Made by a program: the position numbers and the translations under genes
Shown here: in pieces, positions 54,879 to 64,000 of the stretch
How the letters are laid out: each line of letters opens with the position of its first letter
Position numbering within the stretch: position 1 is the stretch's first letter
Notes under the pieces: generated by a model
Database searches by the model: none
What the model was told of the DNA's origin: nothing
What the model saw: the letters and a program-made list of their open reading frames with translations, nothing else
Source: Synechococcus sp. CBW1002
Lineage (GTDB): Bacteria > Cyanobacteriota > Cyanobacteriia > PCC-6307 > Cyanobiaceae
DNA: 64,000 bases
Reading direction: 5' to 3'
NCBI RefSeq assembly: GCF_015840915.1
Contig: NZ_CP060398.1
Location: forward strand, 62,001 to 126,000

Positions 54879-56097
54879 TGCGCAGATGATCCTGATGCTC
54901 CTCCACCACACCATCAATCCACGACTGAAGAGATGGAGTGATGTCCTTCAGCATCCTCAGAACATCCTCATCCACAGGGATCTGGTCGTCGATCAGCAGC
55001 GACAGCTTCGTCGGAGGTTGGGTGCTGAGCTCCACCTGCTCCCAGCTCGGCGGCGGCCCTTCCAGCCGCGGTTCCGGTGGTGTGCCACTCCAGCTGGTCC
55101 ACCCCTGATCAGGCAGGTCAATCGAGAGCACGCAATCGCGGACTCCGCGGATACGCTGCAGCACCAGCTTGAGGGTGACCAGCATCTGGGTAGGGGCGGC
55201 CTGGGACAGGAGCACCTGAAACAGGCGGCTACGGGCCTCGGCAATGCGCAATAAGCGCTTCAGATCGATATCGGCATCCGCCAGGGCGAAGATGCCGCAC
55301 TCCAGAGCCTTGAGCCGGCTGAAGGCCTCCTCCACCAGCGGGCCAGGCACGACATGGCCGTGCTGGGGGGCGATCATGGCGATCTGGGGCCAGCGCTGCT
55401 GGACCCGGGTCAACCCAGCCGACAGCAGCTCCGTGCTGGGCATGTAGTGCTGATGAAAGGGCTTGGCACTGGCGATCAGAACATCAAGGTCCCGGCAGAT
55501 CAGATTGGCGGCATCGGGGACAAAGCCGCCGAACAGATCGGAGGAGAACAGAATCCTGGAGGCCGTGTCATACGACACCATCGCTCCAGGGAAGTGCAGA
55601 TAGGGCGTGAGCTGAAACTCAAGAGCTCGATCCCCTTCCAGAGGCAGACGCCAATTCTGTTCCTCCACAAGATAATAATCAAAACGGTGGCCGTAATGGC
55701 GCAGAAGCGCCATCGCCCGCCATTCGGTGACCACCTGAATATCCGGCCGGCTGAGGCGCTCGGACAACATCGGCAGGGCCGCCGCGATATCAGGATCGCA
55801 GTGGTGACAGACCAGATAACGAATCGCACTCAGGTCGTCGATCCGGGCCACCTTGGCCAGGGTGGTCTCGATCGTGAGCGGCGAGCCCGGGTCAATCAGA
55901 ACCCCATTGTTGCCATTGCGCAGGTAATAGGCATGGCACTGGAAGCGGTCGTCCGGCAGGCGACGCCCGACCCACCACACATCGGGAGCCAGTTCGATCG
56001 GGGCATCGGAGCAATCAGCAGGCTCGTTGCTCCCATGAAAAGGAAGCACTGAAGTCTCCCGTCGATCCAACTGTGACGGCTCGAAGTCGATGATCAC
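54874..56097 (-). pseudogene. ODP (diiron metallo-beta-lactamase) half of an ODP-GGDEF cyclase split by an IS
   Basis: The fragment is 407 residues. Residues 30-260 form a metallo-beta-lactamase fold of the FprA/ODP type. LIDPGSP is the first turn, and the metal loop reads VCHHCDPDI (His98/99, Asp103; a Cys replaces the usual Glu). Later ligand regions are LHFPGAM, FSSDLFGG and APQHGHVV. No flavodoxin domain follows; a helical linker runs to HLRT and the stop contributed by the IS. Its frame continues in the downstream GGDEF fragment after the element is removed. Such ODP domains bind oxygen at a diiron centre. Confidence 0.85.
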
Positions 56098-56135
56098 AAT
56101 CAGATCGGTAGAGGCAACAAGAGGATGAGAGAACG

Positions 56136-56921
56136 CTAGTGCAGATCAGGCATAACAGCGGCCGAACCCTGGCCAGCGGCAGCCGCGAGTTGGCGGCAGC
56201 ACTGATCAAAGGCAGCAGTAGGATCCTCGGCGGCCGTGATCGGTCGGCCGATCACCAGCTGGCTGGAACCGGCCGCAATCGCTTCTGCCGGACTCCAGAC
56301 CCGCTGCTGGTCCCCCGCCGCGGCTCCCGCCGGCCGGATCCCCGGGGTGACCAGAGCGAAAGGTACCGGGTAGCGCCGCCGCAAAGCCTCCACTTCCAGC
56401 GGAGAGCAGACACAGCCGCCGAGACCGGCCGCGACGGCCAGTTCAGCGAGGCGGGGCACGTAGGTGGTCAGGGGCTCCTCGATCGCCAGCTCAGCAGCGA
56501 AGCGAGCGGCATCCCAGCTGGTCAGTACCGTGACCGCCAGCAGGGTGGGTTGGGGCAGACCCGCCTGCTCGGCAGCCAGGGTGGCGCCGGCCTGGGCGGC
56601 GGCCAGGGCATCGCCGCCGGCGCAGGCATGCACGGTGATCAGCTCGGCGCCGAGGCGAGCAGCGCTGCGGCAGGCGCCTGCCATGGTGGCGGGGATGTCG
56701 TGGAACTTGAGATCGAGAAACACCCGAAGCCCCCGATCACGCAGCTCGGCGATCACCGCAGGGCCGGCGGCAGTGAACAGCTCCAGCCCCACCTTCACCC
56801 AGCGCAGCTCCGGAATCCTCTCCGCGAAGCTGAGGGCCTGGGTGCCATCCATGCCGTCGAGGGCCACGATCAGCTGATCGGCAGCAACCTGATCGGCCGG
56901 CGAGGGAACAGGAGAGGTCAT
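56136..56921 (-). CDS. pyrF: Orotidine 5'-phosphate decarboxylase
   Basis: The protein is 261 residues and makes UMP from OMP in pyrimidine synthesis. It starts with a short extension, then LIVALDGMD, the substrate-binding [12 protein letters not shown], and the catalytic [11 protein letters not shown] (Lys plus Asp pairs), ending in [10 protein letters not shown] with the phosphate-binding loop. The ATG overlaps the tyrS stop codon by 4 bp (ATGA), so the two are co-translated. The first reading-frame start gives the usual N-terminus. Confidence 0.95.
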   Translation of the reverse strand: MTSPVPSPADQVAADQLIVALDGMDGTQALSFAERIPELRWVKVGLELFTAAGPAVIAELRDRGLRVFLDLKFHDIPATMAGACRSAARLGAELITVHACAGGDALAAAQAGATLAAEQAGLPQPTLLAVTVLTSWDAARFAAELAIEEPLTTYVPRLAELAVAAGLGGCVCSPLEVEALRRRYPVPFALVTPGIRPAGAAAGDQQRVWSPAEAIAAGSSQLVIGRPITAAEDPTAAFDQCCRQLAAAAGQGSAAVMPDLH

Positions 56922-58165
56922 CCGGCCACCAGACGGCGGAAGGTCTTCTTGCCCAGCTGCAGCACCTTGCCATCCAGCACGGCTGTATCAGCGAACTCCT
57001 GGTTGGGATCGGCCAGCTTCTGGCCGTCGAGCCGCACCCCACCGCCCTGAATGGCGCGGCGCGCCTCGCTGCTGCTGGCGCAGAGTCCCACCGCAGCAAG
57101 CAGATAGAAGGCCCTGGCCGGGAAGTTCACCGCCGCCAGCGACGCCTCCGGCACTTCGGCATCGGCTGCGCCACTGCCGGCGGCCCCGGCCACCAGGCGC
57201 GCGGCATCCGCCTGGGCCTGGGCCGCCGCCTCGGCGCCGTGGCGGGCCCGGGTGATCTCCAGGGCCATCGCCCTCTGGCGTTCGCGCGGGTTAGCCGGCA
57301 GGGCAGCCAGATCGGAATCGGTCAGAAGAGTGAGGTAGGCGTCCACCACGGCATCGGGCACCTTCTCCAACTTCGAATACATCGTCAACGGATCGTCCCG
57401 CAGGCCCACCGTGTTGCCCAGGCTCTTGCTCATCTTCTGCACCCCATCGAGGCCCGGCAGGATCGGCAACAGCAGCCCGAACTGGGGCCGCTGGCCAAAG
57501 TGGCGCTGCAGATCGCGGCCCATGGCCACATTGAACTTCTGGTCGGTGCCGCCCAGCTCGAGATCGGCCTGTACCGCCACCGAGTCGTAGCCCTGCAGCA
57601 AGGGGTAGAGAAATTCATGCAGGGAGATCGGTGTGCCGGAGCCGTAGCGGTTGGCAAAATCCTCCTTGGCCAGCATCTGCCCAACCGTGCTGATGCCCAG
57701 CAACTCGATCACCTGGGGCAGATCCAGTCCCGCCAGCCATTCGCTGTTGCGGCGCACCTCCAGCCGACCCGGCGTCTCGAAATCCAGCAGGGCCCGTTCC
57801 CTCGGCTGCCCCTGACCCAGCTGTTCGAGATAGGTGCGGGCGTTGGCCTCCACCGCCTCGGCGTCAAGCTGCACCCGCGTGCTGCTCTTACCGGTGGGGT
57901 CACCAATGCGGGCGGTGAAGTCGCCGATGATCAACACGGCCGTATGGCCCGCATCCTGAAAGGCCCTCAGCTTGCGGAACAGGATGCTGTGCCCCAGGTG
58001 GATGTCGCTGCCGGTGGGATCGATCCCCAGCTTCACCCGCAGGGGACGGCCAGCGGCCTCAGCCTCAGCCAGGCGAGATCCGAGCAGCTGATCGGGATCG
58101 GCGGCGGCGCTGCCGGCCGGGAAGAGATCCACCAGCCCACGCTGAAGCCAGCCGGGAAGCGCCAT
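56918..58165 (-). CDS. tyrS: Tyrosyl-tRNA synthetase
   Basis: The protein is 415 residues. Class I signatures are [14 protein letters not shown] (HIGH-type HLGH) and KMSKSLGN. A Tyr/Gln-binding region lies in [13 protein letters not shown], and a C-terminal S4 domain ([13 protein letters not shown]) follows. The ATG at 58165 (MALPGWL) was chosen; ATGs up to 20 codons upstream are in frame but have low-complexity translations. It is the first gene of a tyrS-pyrF pair. Confidence 0.95.
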   Translation of the reverse strand: MALPGWLQRGLVDLFPAGSAAADPDQLLGSRLAEAEAAGRPLRVKLGIDPTGSDIHLGHSILFRKLRAFQDAGHTAVLIIGDFTARIGDPTGKSSTRVQLDAEAVEANARTYLEQLGQGQPRERALLDFETPGRLEVRRNSEWLAGLDLPQVIELLGISTVGQMLAKEDFANRYGSGTPISLHEFLYPLLQGYDSVAVQADLELGGTDQKFNVAMGRDLQRHFGQRPQFGLLLPILPGLDGVQKMSKSLGNTVGLRDDPLTMYSKLEKVPDAVVDAYLTLLTDSDLAALPANPRERQRAMALEITRARHGAEAAAQAQADAARLVAGAAGSGAADAEVPEASLAAVNFPARAFYLLAAVGLCASSSEARRAIQGGGVRLDGQKLADPNQEFADTAVLDGKVLQLGKKTFRRLVAG

Positions 58166-58311
58166 GGTCTCCCCCACTGGCATGGCGCCAACCCCTTGCA
58201 TGGCTTCAAACCCTGCCTCAGCCATCCTGCTCCCCGTTGCCAGACCGCGGCGGATCGTAGGCAGGCGCGGGCCGCGCTCAGGCGGACTGCGGGATCAGAC
58301 GGGCTGCGAAT

Positions 58312-58635
58312 TCAGGCCGTCTGATCGAGTTCGCGTTTCATGCGTTCGAGGGTCTGGTGCATCTGCTCAAACATCACTTCGGGGGTGAGGCCGAATTGGC
58401 CGAGCTGGGTGCGCAATTGCTCCACGGTGAGCTTGGCCTGGAAATCCTCCGAGAGCTCGAAGCGTTTCATGAACACGCGATAGCGGTCCATCAGCTCTTC
58501 CATGCGATCGATGTAGAGCTTCTTACCAGCCCGGTCGAACTTGCCGTAGTCACTGCCCAGCTGCATCAGCTGCTGGTAATCACTGAACAGACGGCGGGCC
58601 TCGTCCTGAACGATCTCGGAGTCGAAGAAGGCCAT
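58312..58635 (-). CDS. DUF1825 family protein
   Basis: The protein is 107 residues, an all-helical small soluble protein. It begins MAFFDSEIVQDEARRLFSDY and has the family's DRAGKKLYIDRMEELMDRYR and LTPEVMFEQMHQTLERMK. DUF1825 is restricted to cyanobacteria and has no assigned function. The ATG at 58635 was chosen because homology starts at once; an upstream in-frame start would add 26 Arg/Gly-rich residues. Confidence 0.88.
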   Translation of the reverse strand: MAFFDSEIVQDEARRLFSDYQQLMQLGSDYGKFDRAGKKLYIDRMEELMDRYRVFMKRFELSEDFQAKLTVEQLRTQLGQFGLTPEVMFEQMHQTLERMKRELDQTA

Positions 58636-58830
58636 GGCCGAGCCCGTTGACGCATTGGCGACGATTCTGGGGTCCCCCCGTTCCCCCTCGGAGGTGCGGA
58701 TCCACGCACACACAGGTTCAGCGAAACGCCACCGAGGCCTGACAGCGGCTCAAGCGCGATTCAGCATGCCGCCATCGACCAGCCCACCCAACCGTTCTGT
58801 GCCGGTCGCCGTTCAGGAGCTCCGCCACCC

Positions 58831-59529
58831 GTGGATTTCACCCCGCACCTGCCGCGCCTGCAGAACCCTGACCTCAGCAGCCTGGAGGTGATCCGTGGCC
58901 GCAGAGCCGTGGTCGCCATGGGGAGCCCGGCCCTGCTCACGTTCTTCTGCCACTACCCCTCACAGCTGCGGATCACCGGAGCGGCCACCACCGCCCAGGA
59001 AGTTCTTGATTTGCTGATCAAAAACAAGCCCCACGTGCTGATCGCCACCGACCATCTGGAACACGGCTGTGGCATCGACCTCGTGGTGCAGGCCAAGCAG
59101 CTCCAGGCGAAACTGCGGACCCTGCTGATCGCCACCCAACCCCAACGCAGCCAGCGCCTCAAGGCGGCGATAAAGGCTGGATGCAACGGCATCTGTCTCG
59201 AATCACGCATCGGGTTCGGCACGCTGCGTGCGGCGATCGGTGCGGTGCGCGGCGGCGGGGTCTACATCGATTCCGGCCTGGCCGATCTGTTCAGGCAGGT
59301 CCATGCCGACCACACCCCTCTGCGGCCCATCACCCAGCGCGAGACCCAGGTGCTCACCCTGGTGACGCAGGGCCACTCCAACCCGGAGATCGGCGCCCAG
59401 CTGTTTCTGTCGCCGGACACCGTGAAAAGCCATATCCAGAACCTTCGCCACAAACTGCAGGCGCGCGATCGCACCCATGCCGCTGTGATTGGCCTCTGCC
59501 GGGGGCTGGTGCCCTGGCCAGACACCTGA
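58831..59529 (+). CDS. NarL/FixJ-type response regulator with LuxR HTH
   Basis: The protein is 232 residues. A degenerate receiver domain covers about residues 22-140, with the phospho-acceptor region HVLIATDHLEHG, then LLIATQ (the conserved Thr site) and AGCNGICLE in place of KGA-type switch residues. The C-terminal LuxR HTH is complete: RETQVLTLVTQGHSNPEIGA and LFLSPDTVKSHIQNLRHKLQ. No histidine kinase is near. The start is a GTG at 58831. It resembles the small regulators of picocyanobacteria that respond to light or nutrient stress, but the signal is unknown. Confidence 0.85.
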   Translation: MDFTPHLPRLQNPDLSSLEVIRGRRAVVAMGSPALLTFFCHYPSQLRITGAATTAQEVLDLLIKNKPHVLIATDHLEHGCGIDLVVQAKQLQAKLRTLLIATQPQRSQRLKAAIKAGCNGICLESRIGFGTLRAAIGAVRGGGVYIDSGLADLFRQVHADHTPLRPITQRETQVLTLVTQGHSNPEIGAQLFLSPDTVKSHIQNLRHKLQARDRTHAAVIGLCRGLVPWPDT

Positions 59530-59616
59530 AGTCCGTCAGGCGAGATCAGATTCAATGACCTGGCTCGGGCAGGGGGGCCACCGCTAACTTCTGAGCCGTA
59601 CCGCGCCCGGATCCGC

Positions 59617-60444
59617 ATGGCCAAGGGCCACTGGCTCGATCCCCTGGCCCGCCGTCTGCTGGAGGCGACGGGCCAACTTCCTGCCGTACCCGAGCGTGAA
59701 CCTAATTCCGGCGGCGGCATCAGGCCCCTGGGCCGGGCGCTGGACATCACAGCGGATCGCATCCGAGCCGTGGCGGCCTGGCGCACCCCCGAGCAGAAGG
59801 TCTCACCAGACCACCGCCTCACCCCCGGTGACGACAAGCAAGACCTCGGCGTTCAGGAGGCAGAGCAACAGGAAGCCGTGGAGCGGGAACTACTGGCCTT
59901 GCGGTTGGCCCAGAACCCCGCTTTGCGTCTGCAGGGGGCAGACGAGGTGCGACGGGCCGCCGCCCTCGGCTGGCGGCTGGACGTGAACCGGGCCACGGCC
60001 GCCGACTGGCTGCGGCTGCCGGGCTGCAGCCCGAACCATGTGGATCTGCTGCTGCGCCTCCAGGCCAGCGGGGTTCAGCTCAGCGGCCCTGATGACCTGG
60101 CCAACCTGCTGGAGCTGGAGGCGGCCACCATGGCGACCTGGGTCCCCCTGCTGGACTTTCGCTGGTACAGCGACGCCCCTGCCGTACCGGCCACACGCCC
60201 GCTTGAGATCAACCAGGCCAGCGCCGCTGAGCTTCAGCGCGATCTGGGGCTGAGCGAGGAGCGCTGCGGGCGCCTGCTGCGCGAACGCTCCCGGCTGCCG
60301 TTTCAGGACCTGGCCGATCTGCAGCTGCGGTTGCAGTTTCCCCCCGCCCTGCTGGAGGGCTGGATCGGCCGGGTCCGGTTCAGCCCCGGTCCCGCCGGGC
60401 CCAGTCTGTTCAAGCCCCTCAGCCAGCACCGCAAGCCGCGATGA
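59617..60444 (+). CDS. Helix-hairpin-helix (ComEA-like) protein
   Basis: The protein is 275 residues, no signal peptide. The middle has LDVNRATAADWLRLPGCSPN, a ComEA-type HhH unit (NxATxxxLxxLPG). A second unit, LEINQASAAELQRDLGLSEE, starts near residue 198. Two or three HhH units suggest non-specific double-stranded DNA binding in the cytosol. Its stop overlaps the start of the GIY-YIG gene by 4 bp (ATGA), so the two proteins are probably made together. Confidence 0.82.
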   Translation: MAKGHWLDPLARRLLEATGQLPAVPEREPNSGGGIRPLGRALDITADRIRAVAAWRTPEQKVSPDHRLTPGDDKQDLGVQEAEQQEAVERELLALRLAQNPALRLQGADEVRRAAALGWRLDVNRATAADWLRLPGCSPNHVDLLLRLQASGVQLSGPDDLANLLELEAATMATWVPLLDFRWYSDAPAVPATRPLEINQASAAELQRDLGLSEERCGRLLRERSRLPFQDLADLQLRLQFPPALLEGWIGRVRFSPGPAGPSLFKPLSQHRKPR

Positions 60445-61082
60445 GCAGCCGCGGCCAGCCACGCCAGGGGGAATTGTTCGCCGGCACGCCGGCCTCCATC
60501 ACAGGCCTCTCGGCCGCGACCAATCCGGCAAGACCGGACACCCTGCCGCTGTTACGCCGCCAGATCCTCGCCTGGCAAGGGGCCCTGGCGGCCCACCAGC
60601 AGCCCCTGTTCAGCGCCACCGCCGCGGGCCTGGATCCCACCGCCCAGCAGGGCCTCCTGTTCGGCCCAGCGAGTCAGCCTCAGCGGCTGGCTGGCCAGCT
60701 GGATCCGCTCAGCCTCACGCCCCAGAGCCTGTCGTTCTGGCGCTGGCCCAGCAGCTCCCACCAGGGTGCCGCCGTGTATCTGGTGATGGACCGGCCCGCC
60801 GAAGCCCCCTGCCCCCTGCTGCTCTACGTGGGCGAAACCAGCCGCGCCGACCGGCGCTGGAAGGGGGATCACGACTGCAAGAGCTATCTCAGCACCTACG
60901 GCGAGGCCCTGCGCGCCGCCGGCCTGCAACCCCAGCTGAGCATCCGCTTCTGGTGCGACGTGCCCGCCACGACCGCAGCCCGACGCGCCGTGGAGCAGGC
61001 CCTGATCCAACAGTGGCTGCCACCGTTTAACAAGGAGACGCGCGAGCGCTGGAGCACCCCATTCACCGCCCTGCAGGACTGA
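60441..61082 (+). CDS. GIY-YIG nuclease-family protein
   Basis: The protein is 213 residues. The catalytic module is C-terminal. AVYLVMD stands for GIY, LLYVGETSRADRRWKGDH is the YIG strand plus conserved Arg, and AVEQALIQQWLPPFNKET holds the catalytic Glu and the final Asn. The first 115 residues are Gln/Leu-rich with no known domain. The GIY-YIG fold cuts DNA by a single metal. Coupled to an HhH protein, a structure-specific DNA role is a reasonable inference. Confidence 0.85.
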   Translation: MSSRGQPRQGELFAGTPASITGLSAATNPARPDTLPLLRRQILAWQGALAAHQQPLFSATAAGLDPTAQQGLLFGPASQPQRLAGQLDPLSLTPQSLSFWRWPSSSHQGAAVYLVMDRPAEAPCPLLLYVGETSRADRRWKGDHDCKSYLSTYGEALRAAGLQPQLSIRFWCDVPATTAARRAVEQALIQQWLPPFNKETRERWSTPFTALQD

Positions 61083-61132
61083 GAGCGCCCAGTTGAGCTG
61101 GCTACGATCGCGGCCACGCCCGTCTGATCCGC

Positions 61133-62641
61133 ATGCAGTTTCGTTGCCTCCCCGCAACCTCCGCCACCCCCCTCGGCGACTGGAGCGGCGACACCCTGGT
61201 GCTGGGGTTGCTCGCGGGAGATGACGGGCAGCCGTTGCTCGGACCGCTGGAAGCCCTGCTTGGCGCTGGCCTGCGACAGCGGCTGGAACAACGGGCCTTC
61301 AAGGCCAAGCCAGCGGAGGTGCTCGCCTTCGAACGGGTGGGCGTCGAGCCGGCAGCCGTGGTCGTGGTGGGGCTGGGCGAGGCGGAGGGATTCAATCTCG
61401 ATGGCTTGCGCAGCGCCGTCGCCAAGGCCGCCCGCACCGCGGCCGCTTCCGGTGGTCGCCACCTCGGCCTGGCCTTCCCCCTGACCAGCCTGCCGGCCGA
61501 GACAACCCCCGCCATCGCCGCAGCGGCAATGGCCGAGGCCGTGCGGCTCAGCCTCTACGCCGACCAACGCTTCCGCAGCGAGGCCGAACCCAAGCCCCGC
61601 CCGGACACGGTGACCCTGATCGGCCTGGATGACGCGGCCGATACCGCCCTCAGCCGCGTGGGGGCAGTCTGCGCCGGCGTGGAGCTGGCCCGTGAACTGG
61701 TGGCCGCGCCCCCCAACGTGGTCACCCCCCAGGCTCTCGCCGACGCGGCCTTGGCCATCGCCGAGGCCTATGGCGCCGAGCTGAAGGTGCTGGAGCGGAG
61801 CGACTGCCAGGCCCTGGGCATGGGGGCCTACCTGGGCGTGGCCCAGGGCTCGGATCTGCCGCCCAAGTTCATCCACCTCACCATCCGCCCCGAAGGCGAC
61901 ATCCAGCGGCGCGTGGCCCTGGTGGGCAAGGGGCTCACCTTCGACTCAGGCGGCTACAACCTCAAGACGGGCGGATCCCAGATTGAGATGATGAAGTACG
62001 ACATGGGCGGCAGCGCCGCCGTGCTGGGGGCAGCGCGTGCCCTTGCCGAGCTGCGGCCCGCGGGGGTGGAGGTGCATGTGATCGTGGCCGCCTGCGAAAA
62101 CATGATCAGCGGTGGTGCCGTCCACCCCGGCGACATCGTCACCGCCTCCAACGGCAAGACGATCGAGATCAACAACACCGATGCCGAAGGGCGGCTCACC
62201 CTGGCGGACGCCCTGATCTACGCCTGCAAGCTGGAACCGGATGCCGTGGTGGATCTGGCCACCCTGACCGGGGCGTGCGTGATCGCCCTGGGGGAGGAGA
62301 TCGCCGGTCTCTGGTCGACCAGCGATGCGCTCGCCGCAGCCCTGCTGCAGGCCGGCCAGGTGGGCGGCGAGTCCTTCTGGCGCATGCCCCTGCGGGCTTC
62401 CTATCGCAGCGGCCTCAAGAGCCCCGTGGCCGACATGAAGAACACCGGTCCGCGCCCCGGCGGCTCGATCACTGCCGCCCTGTTCCTGCAGGACTTCGTG
62501 ACCAAGGATCTGCCCTGGGCCCACCTCGATATCGCCGGCACGGTCTGGAGCGACAAGGGGCGGGGCATGGATCCGGCCGGGGCCACCGGCTTCGGGGTGC
62601 GCACTCTGGTGCAATGGGTGCAGGCGGGGGCCACCGCCTAG
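61133..62641 (+). CDS. pepA: Leucyl aminopeptidase
   Basis: The protein is 502 residues. Family M17 with the metal-site motifs [29 protein letters not shown] and the signature [14 protein letters not shown]. The N-terminal macro-like domain covers residues 1-170, and the C-terminal catalytic half forms a hexamer that removes N-terminal residues and processes glutathione conjugates in the cytosol. Its stop TAG (62639-62641) is formed by the TA target site plus the first base of the IS630 element. Without the element the next base is also G, so the original protein is unchanged. Confidence 0.96.
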   Translation: MQFRCLPATSATPLGDWSGDTLVLGLLAGDDGQPLLGPLEALLGAGLRQRLEQRAFKAKPAEVLAFERVGVEPAAVVVVGLGEAEGFNLDGLRSAVAKAARTAAASGGRHLGLAFPLTSLPAETTPAIAAAAMAEAVRLSLYADQRFRSEAEPKPRPDTVTLIGLDDAADTALSRVGAVCAGVELARELVAAPPNVVTPQALADAALAIAEAYGAELKVLERSDCQALGMGAYLGVAQGSDLPPKFIHLTIRPEGDIQRRVALVGKGLTFDSGGYNLKTGGSQIEMMKYDMGGSAAVLGAARALAELRPAGVEVHVIVAACENMISGGAVHPGDIVTASNGKTIEINNTDAEGRLTLADALIYACKLEPDAVVDLATLTGACVIALGEEIAGLWSTSDALAAALLQAGQVGGESFWRMPLRASYRSGLKSPVADMKNTGPRPGGSITAALFLQDFVTKDLPWAHLDIAGTVWSDKGRGMDPAGATGFGVRTLVQWVQAGATA

Positions 62642-63729
62642 TGTGCCGTCCCGGAGATCTGCGAGCAAAGTCGCTGGAGCTTCTCCAGGATTGAATCCGC
62701 TGTGGCCGTCCAGTTGAACGGCGCCTTGGTCTTGTTGTAGGCCGCCACGAATTGCTCGATCTTGGAGATCAACTCCTTGACGCTGGAGAAGCTGCCGCGT
62801 CGGATCGCCCGCTGGGTGATGATCCCAAACCAACGCTCCACCTGGTTGATCCAGGAGGCGTAGGTCGGTGTGTAGTGCACGTGGAAGCGGGGCCGCTGCG
62901 CCAGCCAGGCCCTCACCTTGGCGTGCTTGTGGGTGCAGTAGTTGTCGACGATCAAGTGGACATCAAGCTCCTCGGGGACCGACTTCTCGATCTGGCGCAG
63001 GAACCCCAGGAACTCCTGATGCCTATGGCGGGGCTTGCATTGGGTGATCACCTCGCCTGTTGCCACATCCAGAGCAGCGAACAGCGTGGTGGTGCCGTGG
63101 CGGATGTAGTCGTGGGTGACGCCCTCCACGTAACCCAGGCCCATGGGCAACAGCGGCTGGGTGCGGTCCAGTGCCTGGATCTGCGTCTTCTCGTCGACGC
63201 AGAGCACCATCGCCTTATCCGGAGGGTTCAGGTACAGGCCGACGATGTCGCGGACCTTCTCCACAAAGAACGGGTCGGTGGAGAGCTTGAACGACTTCTG
63301 CCGGTGGGGCTGGACCGAGAAAGTCTGCAGCCAGCGGTGAACGGTGGTTTTGGAGATGCCGGTGGCAGCCGCGAGGGAGCGCGCAGACCACTGGGTGCTG
63401 CCATCGGTGGGCTTGGTCTGCAGTGCCCGGTTGATCACCTCCGCCACCGTGTCGTCCTCGTAGGTGCGAGGCCTACCCGGCCGCAGCTCGTCATGCAGGC
63501 CCTCCAGGCCCAGCTCCCGGTACCGCTTGCGCCACTTGCCAACGGTCATCCCCGTCAGCCCCATCCGTTTGGCGATGGCGGTGTTGGTCTCGCCGGCACC
63601 GCAGGCCAGCACGATCTGAGCGCGCTGCACGATCGAATGCGGCAACGACCGGGAATTTGCAAGGGCCCGCAACTGCTGAACCTCGTCCTCGCTGAGGACC
63701 AGCGGAGGCATCGGACGACCAAGCGCCAC
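62638..63729 (-). CDS. IS630-family transposase
   Basis: The protein is 363 residues. An N-terminal HTH ([20 protein letters not shown]) and a second winged region with a [10 protein letters not shown] linker are followed by the DDE domain: [21 protein letters not shown] and [11 protein letters not shown]. The frame is intact in one ORF. Its stop codon TAG uses host bases 62638-62640, which overlap the pepA stop in a CTAG tetranucleotide. Confidence 0.95.
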   Translation of the reverse strand: MALGRPMPPLVLSEDEVQQLRALANSRSLPHSIVQRAQIVLACGAGETNTAIAKRMGLTGMTVGKWRKRYRELGLEGLHDELRPGRPRTYEDDTVAEVINRALQTKPTDGSTQWSARSLAAATGISKTTVHRWLQTFSVQPHRQKSFKLSTDPFFVEKVRDIVGLYLNPPDKAMVLCVDEKTQIQALDRTQPLLPMGLGYVEGVTHDYIRHGTTTLFAALDVATGEVITQCKPRHRHQEFLGFLRQIEKSVPEELDVHLIVDNYCTHKHAKVRAWLAQRPRFHVHYTPTYASWINQVERWFGIITQRAIRRGSFSSVKELISKIEQFVAAYNKTKAPFNWTATADSILEKLQRLCSQISGTAH

Positions 63730-63783
63730 AAGGCACCTCGGGTGACACTCTCGATTCTAGCTGTTATTTCCGGGACGGCATAC
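62641..63783 (-). mobile_element. IS630-family insertion sequence at the pepA stop codon
   Basis: The element is 1,143 bp. The terminal inverted repeats, GTGTGCCGTCCCGGAGAT (62641) and the complement ending GTATGCCGTCCCGGAAAT (63783), differ at two positions. TA target duplications flank both ends (62639-62640 and 63784-63785). Mariner-type insertion at TA is characteristic of IS630. Confidence 0.95.
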
Positions 63784-63818
63784 TAGGTTGTAGCCCTTGA
63801 AGCCGGATTCCCAGCCCC

Positions 63819-64000
63819 ATGGCCGCTCAGAAGATCCGCTGGTACGCCAAAGCGCAACTGGGGGTGCTGATGCTCCCGGCGGGCCTGTGCCTGTTCGGCG
63901 AAGCGGTGATCCGCAAGGGCATCCAGACCCTGGCGGCCTCGGCCAAGACTGTGGACACCATTGCCGATCCAGGCCCCTGGTTCTGGTATGGCACCTTCGG
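63819..64000 (+). CDS. Small membrane protein, partial (runs off the window)
   Basis: The frame starts at the ATG at 63819 and continues to the window end (60 residues visible). A basic start (AAQKIRWYAKAQ) is followed by a hydrophobic stretch LGVLMLPAGLCLFGEAVI, then a polar region with TVDTIADPGPWFWYGTFG. It is a probable inner-membrane protein of the picocyanobacterial core. I do not recognise a family. Before the IS630 insertion it lay about 35 bp after pepA, so it was likely co-transcribed with it. Confidence 0.65.
   Translation, partial: MAAQKIRWYAKAQLGVLMLPAGLCLFGEAVIRKGIQTLAASAKTVDTIADPGPWFWYGTF

Overview
The window is 64 kb of dense, GC-rich bacterial chromosome. It comes from a picocyanobacterium of the Synechococcus/Cyanobium type. 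Evidence is the photosystem II assembly lipoprotein Psb27, a high-light-inducible protein, an SLH-less cyanobacterial porin, and many cyanobacteria-restricted families (DUF1824, DUF1825, DUF2721, DUF2854, DUF3153 and an HTH protein beside proS). Both edges cut a gene. I found no tRNA, rRNA or CRISPR array.

Region 1 (1-36 kb) is a stable core with almost no mobile DNA. In order it holds a CPBP membrane protease, a two-domain phosphoglycerate mutase, a dihydroorotase-like protein without its metal ligands, signal peptidase I, a ferredoxin overlapping an ArsC/Spx-like gene, a methyltransferase and inorganic pyrophosphatase 1. Next come proS, psb27, purA, a PfkB kinase, cutA, cobK, ssb, argB, priA and the principal sigma factor with a Lys/Ala/Ser-rich N-terminus. 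A tightly packed GT2/GtrA - GT39 - PAP2 - DUF1824 module follows, which looks like a polyprenyl-phosphate sugar relay. The region ends with hemC, a ClC antiporter with a proline in its selectivity filter, an L,D-transpeptidase, a second pyrophosphatase, an M32 carboxypeptidase and an Hli protein.

Region 2 (36-43.5 kb) has a porin facing a four-gene minus-strand run: Anbu (proteasome-like) - glutaminase - small secreted protein - GltS. An IS5-family element has inserted into the last codons of gltS and rewritten the C-terminus. A cytochrome b561-like gene lies next to the run.

Region 3 (43.5-56.1 kb) is an accessory zone full of broken genes: a HicB remnant, an IS66-family element, a transposase fragment, an HPP-family permease, a decayed ArdC-like metallopeptidase, a P-type cation ATPase without its cytosolic N-terminus, a CDF exporter and a truncated GAP-family exporter. 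OsmC and DUF2721 genes follow. Last is a diiron metallo-beta-lactamase/GGDEF diguanylate cyclase cut in two by an IS1595-family element with a perfect 8-bp target duplication.

Region 4 (56.1-64 kb) returns to core genes: pyrF-tyrS, DUF1825, a NarL-type regulator, an HhH protein overlapping a GIY-YIG nuclease, and pepA. An IS630-family element sits exactly in the pepA stop codon and regenerates it. All four IS families in the window lie between 37.8 and 63.8 kb.
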